From contig NW_027052979.1 of NCBI RefSeq assembly GCF_011386835.1, positions 17,001 to 81,000 on the forward strand: a DNA stretch of 64,000 nucleotides, written 5' to 3'. Positions 56,851-64,000 of this stretch are shown here, piece by piece (the stretch's first letter is position 1; every line of letters starts with the position of its first letter). The DNA comes from Chrysemys picta bellii (Eukaryota; Chordata; Testudines; Emydidae). The position numbers were made by a program, and so were the translations under genes. A model generated the notes under the pieces. The model made no database searches. It was not told where the DNA came from and saw only the letters and a list, made by a program, of their open reading frames with translations.

Positions 56851-57225
56851 ATCTTCCACAGCAACTAACTCCTCCCAGATGCTCTGGACCCACCAGGGCT
56901 ATCAGTGTCATCGCCAGCTGATAACCGCTTAAGTCCTCAGGGACATCTGCCCTTGGCAGCACCATCTTCCACTGCATTCTGGGGCATCCACCTCCTTAGC
57001 ACCATCTCCCTGACACATGCCAGGGCCTCTCACCCTGCCTGGCATTTACTTTCTCCTGGTAAAACCTTCTGGCACCTGGAGATGGAAGTGATGCCTGACA
57101 TCAGAGAAAACAAAGCTGGGACTGATGTCCAGGCTCTCTCAACAGCTACCTCTGGCCACGTCTAAATTGAACTCAGTGCAGCAGCATGGCGGGGGAGTTG
57201 CACTTTTCCTAGACTGGTTCACAAG

Positions 57226-57415
57226 TGGGAGGGATAGCTCAGTGGTTTGAGCATTGGCCTGCTAAACCCAGGGTTGTGAGTTCAATCCTTGAGGGGGCCA
57301 TTTAGGGAACTGGGATTTAACAAACAAACAAACACTATCTGGGAATTGGTCCTGCTTTGAGCAGGGGGTTGGATTAGATGATCTCCTGAGGTCCCTTCCA
57401 ACCCTGATATTCTAC
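57226..57415 (+). repeat. tRNA-derived SINE, Cry type (complete)
   Basis: Head GGGAGGGATAGCTCAGTGG, B-box region GTTGTGAGTTCAATCC, body GGTCCTGCTTTGAGCAGGGG, and tail CCAACCCTGATATTCTAC. ACAAG flanks both sides. An AACAAACAAACAAAC stretch sits in the middle. Best copy of this SINE in the window. Confidence 0.9.
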
Positions 57416-57526
57416 AAGGAGCATGAGCTCTCCTTCCACATGCAAACACAGCCATGTGGCAACTACTTACACTGAAGTATCACCTCCTTCTCTTGCCTGA
57501 CCATGGCGGGCTCTGAGCTTTGAACA

Positions 57527-57868
57527 GTGCAACCTGGAACGTACAATGGAAATGAATCTTGCAGGAGTTTTCACCTACCCTGGGGCTACCTTTTAAAAAA
57601 TGTCAGTCTTTCCAACAAGCAAAACAGCTTTCAAGTGGTCCCTGGGATAATCAGACAAGTCCACAAGCTCCAAGACAAAGAAGCTCATGTCTTGGAAGAT
57701 ACAGAGAGCCTGATTGCCAATGGCTATGGTATTGCTGCAGTCCCACAGGGATTCCAGTCGGTGGAGCTGGAGGGTAGGGTTGTAATTTGCTCCAGGCCTT
57801 TTGATATAATCCCCAGCCCAACTGCCTCAAGGGCAGGAAATCTAGACATTAGGATCCCAGGGGGTTAA
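57527..57868 (+). repeat. Copy B of the unnamed dispersed repeat
   Basis: Aligns with 41063-41320 at DNA level and, with gaps, in the same reading frame over about 70 codons. It lies inside an MROH intron on the opposite strand. No splice sites frame it. Not a recognised family. Confidence 0.4.
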
Positions 57869-57946
57869 TTCTTGCTGCTAGTGCCCTCCAAGCAGAACAC
57901 GGGACAACCTCTCAGATAGAAGTTGCTTAAGAAAAGTCGTGGTTAC

Positions 57947-58046
57947 CGATAAAGATGGCTGCTGCCCGTCGTATTGGAGCCTGGGGGCTTTGGAGGTGAT
58001 CCAGACATTGGAGCAAGATGTCAGATACGCTCTTGAGCTTCAGCAC
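57947..58046 (-). CDS. MROH family exon (HEAT repeat)
   Basis: A 100-nt exon between ATTCCTAG and GTAACC. It reads VLKLKSVSDILLQCLDHLQS then PQAPIRRAAAIFIG, the typical MROH phrase (LQxPxxxIRRAAxxFIG). It starts in phase 0 and leaves one base of the last codon. Confidence 0.8.
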
Positions 58047-58675
58047 CTAGGAATAGAAACCAAAGAAGCTTCTTGTTGCTGGGGCCGCAGGGTGAGGAGA
58101 AGAGAGATTTCATCTCCAGGTAGCTGCTTGGCTTGGAGGGGTGGGAAGAATGCAGCTCCCATCTCCATGTATCCTGGGGGCGACCATCTACATGCCAGGG
58201 AGTCATTAAATGACCATTTCAAAGTGTCACCAGACACATTGCTGGTGTCTGAGCTGCTGGCACTGCAGGGCTGGAGCCTGGCACTAGAGAACACTGAAGC
58301 CTGGTTGTATGGGCTTCATCTGGGGAGGACATTAGAGAGGGTGCAGAGCATAGGAAATACGGTGCAGAAGTGGCCAATGGGCTGGGGTAAGGTGAAAAAT
58401 GGGGACATCCAGTTTCCTGCAGGATTCGGAAGGCATTTTTGCCATCAACTGATTCTTTATGTTGTGAGCTTTCACCTCCGTACTGAACTCCTGGCCAGGT
58501 CTGGCTGTTCAGATCTGACAGGCACTGGGAGGAGTGGGGGAGTTGGGTGCTTCTAAGAGGAAGCCAGAGTGCAGTATGCTAGTACTAGACATGCAATCAG
58601 AGCAGTGAGTGAGGGAACACGTTTCCGGTCCCACATCTAGAAGCAGCACTCACGAGAAGCCGATTGTTCACTTAC

Positions 58676-58798
58676 AGAGTGCTGGCAGATCTTGTCCACC
58701 ACCCGGGGATGGGTGTGCCAAGCCTTCTTGCTGTTAATCTGCTTAGGACAAGACCATCCCAGGAGCTGAAAACACCCAGCCAAGGCTTTCTGACACCT
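58676..58798 (-). CDS. MROH family exon
   Basis: 123 nt (41 codons) between GTATTGCAG and GTAAGT: RCQKALAGCFQLLGWSCPKQ then INSKKAWHTHPRVVDKICQH. The same position in MROH proteins has a C-x-AL ... LGW ... KLW-H pattern. Phase 0 on both sides. Confidence 0.82.
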
Positions 58799-59197
58799 CT
58801 GCAATACAAAATGGGACAAGGAGAGTTTGCATCATGAGAAGAGCTGGAATCTGTGGTCACTCTGCAGTGAAAAGCCAGCTGAAATGATCAATGAGGGAAA
58901 GGAATGTGGGGGTCACATGGTATCCTGCTGACCCTTGGTGTCTCTTTGTTCCTATTAGTGGAGGCTCCTGGAGTTTGATCTTCATGGTGGCTGCAGTTCA
59001 GTGACTTAGGAAGTGGCTGCTGGGAGCGATAAAACATCTCCACTTGTGTGTCCATTGAAGGCCAGGGAACTTGCTTGGGTAAGCGGGTAGTGCTGAGATT
59101 TTTCACTTTTGGGAGGCGGCTCTGGAGACAGATCTAGCAGGAGAGCTGGAGCAGTCAGGGCCTGCTGCACCAGGGAGCACATGGCAGCGGGACTCAC

Positions 59198-59353
59198 CTT
59201 GCCCACGTCAGGGTCCTCGTCCTGTAAGTGAAGGAGCAGTGGGACCAGGCTGCGGGTCACTTCCTCCTGCAGCAGGGGCTTCTGCCTCCTCTTCACCGTA
59301 TTAAGCAACTCTGTAAAGAGCATGATGGCAGCAGAGCGCACCTGGGGTCTCAC
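59198..59353 (-). CDS. MROH family exon (HEAT repeat)
   Basis: 156 nt (52 codons) between ATCACAG and GTGAGT. Reads VRPQVRSAAIMLFTELLNTV, then EEVTRSLVPLLLHLQDEDPD. The VRSxAIxLFxxL and LLxHLxDxxPxV phrases are signature MROH HEAT repeats. Phase 0 both sides. Confidence 0.88.
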
Positions 59354-59937
59354 CTGTGATGGACACACAACCATGAGGGGATCTCACTGAGGGAGCTTCA
59401 CACTCTCCTTACAGGGTGAGCTCGGCACAATGCAAACCACAGATAGGGGCCAGTCTGACTAATAACTCCATGGTCTGCCCACCAAGAGGGCACCCATTTG
59501 CAGAAAGGTTTGGGTGGAGGGGCAGACAACACAGGTTAGGACAGTGGTTCCTAAATTTCCCTGGAGGCCTCCTGTAAGTGACTCCATCCACAGTGAAGGG
59601 CTCTTTGGAGGGTTTCTTTAATGGGTTCAACACTTTCATCGTTTCATAGCATTTAAGGGTCATTCATTCATCTAGACTCCAAAGCACAGGACATTACATT
59701 TCACCCCATGACCACTACATTGCGCATGTTAACTTGAGTTAGATTAAAACAGATCAGTCCTCAGGAGACCAAACGGTTGCATGCCACAAACAGAGAACAC
59801 GAGAGACCAAGGTGTCACCAATGCCTGAGGCCCAGGCAATGGCTCGGAACTGATCAGGTCAGATATGCCACCACTACGACTCCAGAGTCACAACACTGCC
59901 TGGCTGAGGATGGGCAGGTCAAGAGACCCTGACTTAC

Positions 59938-60102
59938 AGCATCGAATAAGGGGATTAGCTTCCTGGCCACGCTGGTGAGCTCACTCCCATCCAGGCTCTG
60001 CAGAAGGTTCTGAACAGCTGAGATGGCCTCCAGAATACTCCCATCATCCATCTCATCCGAACCCCAAAGGATGGCAGGCAGCAGGGCCTTGACTTCTTCC
60101 AC
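59938..60102 (-). CDS. MROH family exon
   Basis: 165 nt (55 codons) between a (GT)n-TAG acceptor and GTAAGT. Reads VEEVKALLPAILWGSDEMDD, then AVQNLLQSLDGSELTSVARK and LIPLFDA. The acceptor polypyrimidine function is provided by a GT microsatellite on the minus strand ((CA)n at 60104-60119), an unusual tract next to a splice site. Phase 0 both sides. Confidence 0.85.
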
Positions 60103-61483
60103 CTACACACACACACACATGGGGGAGCTCATCAGATCTCCCAGCCCTCCAGTGAGTACACGCCACAGTGCCAGGGCTGTGTTTATTCTACCCCGTGGCA
60201 CCAAGTCAGAGAGAAGCTCCGTCTCCACAGTCGGAGGTGTGGTGCTTTAGAATCGATGGGGATGCCTGACGAGGCAATCAGTGAATCCTAACCCCGTCCC
60301 GGGTCGTTCTGGTGTAGGCTGAGCAAAGCTGTGGTTTGCTTCGGGGCTTTTCTCTCTTTTCTACGTGCTATTAATTATTATTATAGCAGATGCTGGCAGC
60401 AATCTCCATAGTTAAGGCTGGTACACAGTTTCCATTCTAGTTGCTCCTTTTGATACGCTCCTAAAAACATTCCCTTTTTGGATGGAAATGTTCCATGCTG
60501 TCTCCCCAGTCAATTGTGATTTTTTCCTGGGGTGATTGCGTCTCTGAGCTGTAGGGCAGTTTTTCCACTTACAAACAAACAAACGAAAACTTCTAGCCAC
60601 CTTTTTTCCCCATGCGGACAATCCCCCAAAGGGTGAAACTTGGGGAAAAAATCAAACCTGGCCCATGGGGAGTCCTAGGTGAGAGCTGAGCCCTCTGCAA
60701 AGTTTGAGAAACTTGGACCTGATAGTGCAAGGCATTGAAGTATCATTTGGGGGCAGGGTCACAAACACTCTTTAAGAGAGTGCTCTGCCTCTCTCAGGGC
60801 CAGAGACTTTGGGGCCAGCCAGCTCCATGCATTAATCAGATGCAGCGGAGGAGGAGAGAACTATTTTGGGCTGTCAGGAAGGAAGGGGAAGCAGGAGCAG
60901 GGGGTAGTGGCTCCTAGAGTACCCTGGGAGGGAAGGCAGGGGGAATCTGATGGGGGAAAAGGGCCTCCAGGGAGGAAGCCTTGGGAAGCAGTCCTCCCCC
61001 AAGAGAACAAAGTACTCCGCAGAGCCTAGGGGCAAAAAGCTTGCAGAAGGGGTGCCCAGGAAGGGGGCCAAAGTTAAATTTTCTTATGTTTACTAAGGAC
61101 AGGGTGGAACCTTTGTTGAGTGAGCTCAGAAGAGGAGATGTGGTAATGGCAGAAGATCCTGTTTCTGATTTTTAGTCCGTTGGACACTGTCAGGTTTGAT
61201 TCTGAGGGTTTTATCTTTGGCCTTCAAAGCCTTGTTTGTCTTAATAAATGAGCCTGAATAAGGGTGTTATTGAACGAGGTATTTGTGAAGTCAAGCCGAG
61301 GAGGGGAAAACTGAGGCAGTGCTGCAATGTTGGGTCTTGCCACTGGAGGGGGCGATGAGACAGGGCCCTGTGTGCTCGCTAAGGTCTTTAGACCAATCAA
61401 GGTCTTCCTTTGTGACAGCACCAGGAATGGTCTCTCCAAGAAGGAACAGGAATGCTGCTGGGGTAATTTGCATGGGGGAGAAT
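60103..61483. other. MROH intron sequence, no other feature recognised
   Basis: No exon-like segment fits the phase-0 junction between the flanking exons. No repeat recognised besides the (CA)n at 60104-60119. Confidence 0.4.
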
Positions 61484-62173
61484 TAGGGTTACCATATCTG
61501 AACTTTCAAAGAGAGGACACTCCATTGGGGGGGGTAGCCCTGCCCCCTAGCCACTCCCTCCCACTTCCCGCCCCCTGACAGCCCCCCCAGAACCCCCGAC
61601 CCAACTAACCCCCCTTGCTCCCTGTCCCTGACTGTCCCAACTCCTCTCCACACCCCTGCCCCCCTGACAGCCCCCCCGAACTCCCGACCCATCCAACCCC
61701 CCCCCGCTCCCTGTCCCCTGACTGCCCCCCTTCTCCAACTCCCTGGCCCCCTTACCGTGCCACTCGGCTTAGAGCAGGTGTCTGGCTCCGCGCCCCAAGG
61801 AGCGCCCCGCCCGAGTGCTGCCGAGCGGCATGCTGTGGCTGTGGAGGAGTGGGGGAAGTGGGGGAGGGGCTCTGGCCGCCGCTGCCAGCCCCACCGCCGC
61901 ATTCCCTTATAGGCGCACAGCCCCGCCCCCCAGCGCTGCCAGGCGGCGTGCTAAGGCTGCAGGGGATTGGGGGAGCTGGGAAGGGGCTTTGGCTGCCGAG
62001 GCCCCAATGCGAGCGGCACTCGGCCGCCCTGTCAGCCGCTTTTCGGTCGATAAATAGCCGACTGGGGGGAAATCCCGGACATTTTTAGATTTTTAGAAAT
62101 CCACCCCCGGACAGCTATTTAAAGAGCGAAAAGCCGGACATGTCCGGGGAAACCCGGACGTGTGGTAGCCCTA
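61484..62173. mobile_element. hAT MITE, 690 bp, with C-rich module type 1, in an MROH intron
   Basis: Ends TAGGGTTACCATATCTG and, inverted, TAGGGCTACCACACGTC, the same family as 24037-24616. GGAGAAT flanks both sides (61477-61483, 62174-62180), seven bases of a likely 8-bp duplication. The body carries the C-rich minisatellite (61550-61745) and two direct copies of a block of about 105 bp near 61812 and 61925. Right subterminal GGACATGTCCGGGGA matches the 24-kb copy. Confidence 0.85.
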
Positions 62174-62421
62174 GGAGAATGATAACGTCCACCTGAAATC
62201 CAAGCAGTAAAATCCCATCTAAAATACTCTCCGAGGAAAGATCTGCATTGAGGGGCCGTTGTGATCCCCGTTCCTGCTGGGGAAATGGAGGCACCGAGAG
62301 GGTCAGCAAGCCAGCAGCAGAGGTGGGCTCAGAACACTGTGCCTCACTGCCTGCCCAGAACTCAGTCCACTGGGTCACAGCCACCTCGTCGTTTTCCAGT
62401 TAACCAAGCCTGGGCTCTCAC

Positions 62422-62562
62422 CTTCCCTGGTTGGGTTGCCAGGATGCCGAGTCCTCTTAGACCAAGTGAACGGAAAACTGGGCTGGGGTGTTTTGTCCAC
62501 TCCTCGAGACGGTCCAAAGTGTCTGGATGTGGGAGCTTCTTGGCCTCTTCGTAACGCAGAAG
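62422..62562 (-). CDS. MROH family exon
   Basis: 141 nt (47 codons) between GTTTTCAG and GTGAGA. Reads LLRYEEAKKLPHPDTLDRLE, then FRSLGLRGLGILATQPGK. The RxLGLRGLGxLA phrase is a strong MROH marker. Phase 0 on both sides. Confidence 0.88.
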
Positions 62563-63933
<1,371 letters not shown>

Positions 63934-63972
63934 CTAGCAGGACTGACTGCATGGAAAACGCTTGTGTATTAC

Positions 63973-64000
63973 CTGGCCAGGAGGCTCACTCCATGGAGGT
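63973..64000 (-). CDS. MROH family exon, cut by the window edge
   Basis: The last 28 nt visible of an exon ending at GTAATA. In the phase required by the next exon it reads LHGVSLLAR. The 5' remainder of the gene lies beyond position 64000. Confidence 0.65.

Overview
The window is eukaryotic, vertebrate nuclear DNA, most likely from a cryptodiran (hidden-necked) turtle. The basis is the repeat content. There are several copies of a tRNA-derived SINE that reads like the turtle Cry/polIII SINE, many CR1 LINE copies, and Harbinger and hAT DNA transposons with their short non-autonomous relatives. There are also Penelope-like elements and a DIRS-like tyrosine-recombinase retroelement. No bacterial features (operons, CRISPR, IS elements) are present. 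Species assignment is inference; no search was possible.

Layout, left to right. 0-5 kb: a Penelope-like element (227-1740) with a 13-bp target-site duplication and a long inverted arm, sitting in an older retroelement; a Harbinger-type MITE; an LTR-like stretch; a G-rich minisatellite. 5-9.6 kb: mostly unrecognised sequence with a 50-bp direct repeat, a 49-bp minisatellite and a small palindromic MITE. 9.6-13 kb: a 5'-truncated CR1 split by a 296-bp Harbinger MITE. 13-15.4 kb: an A/T-rich hAT MITE and an older CR1 fragment split by another hAT MITE. 15.4-18.9 kb: a decayed DIRS-like element on the minus strand. 18.9-21.2 kb: SINE, deleted CR1, MITE and a solo LTR. 21.2-31 kb: GC-rich, with two hAT MITEs, ancient SINE pieces, a second LTR, CR1 tails and two weak exon candidates. 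31-43.9 kb: SINEs, a second Penelope-like fragment, several hAT MITEs carrying minisatellite cores, MROH-like pseudo-exons near 40.3 and 41.5 kb, and a LINE fragment. 43.99-53.3 kb: a nearly full-length CR1 (minus strand; ORF1 with zinc finger and SGNH esterase, ORF2 with endonuclease and RT) into whose 3' tail a 4,365-bp two-gene Harbinger transposon has inserted. 53.7-55.5 kb: a hAT transposase gene with a BED zinc finger and one premature stop.

56.2-64 kb holds the only convincing host gene. It is the 3' half of a maestro heat-like repeat (MROH) family gene on the minus strand, read through eight exons with compatible splice phases and a terminal stop; its 5' part lies beyond position 64000.

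The window is therefore a layered transposon landscape flanking the end of one host gene. The most interesting points are the complete two-gene Harbinger with an intact transposase, the esterase-bearing CR1 ORF1, the paired 13-bp duplications of the Penelope-like elements, and GC-rich minisatellite cores shared by hAT elements with unrelated termini. Most coding elements are visibly broken.
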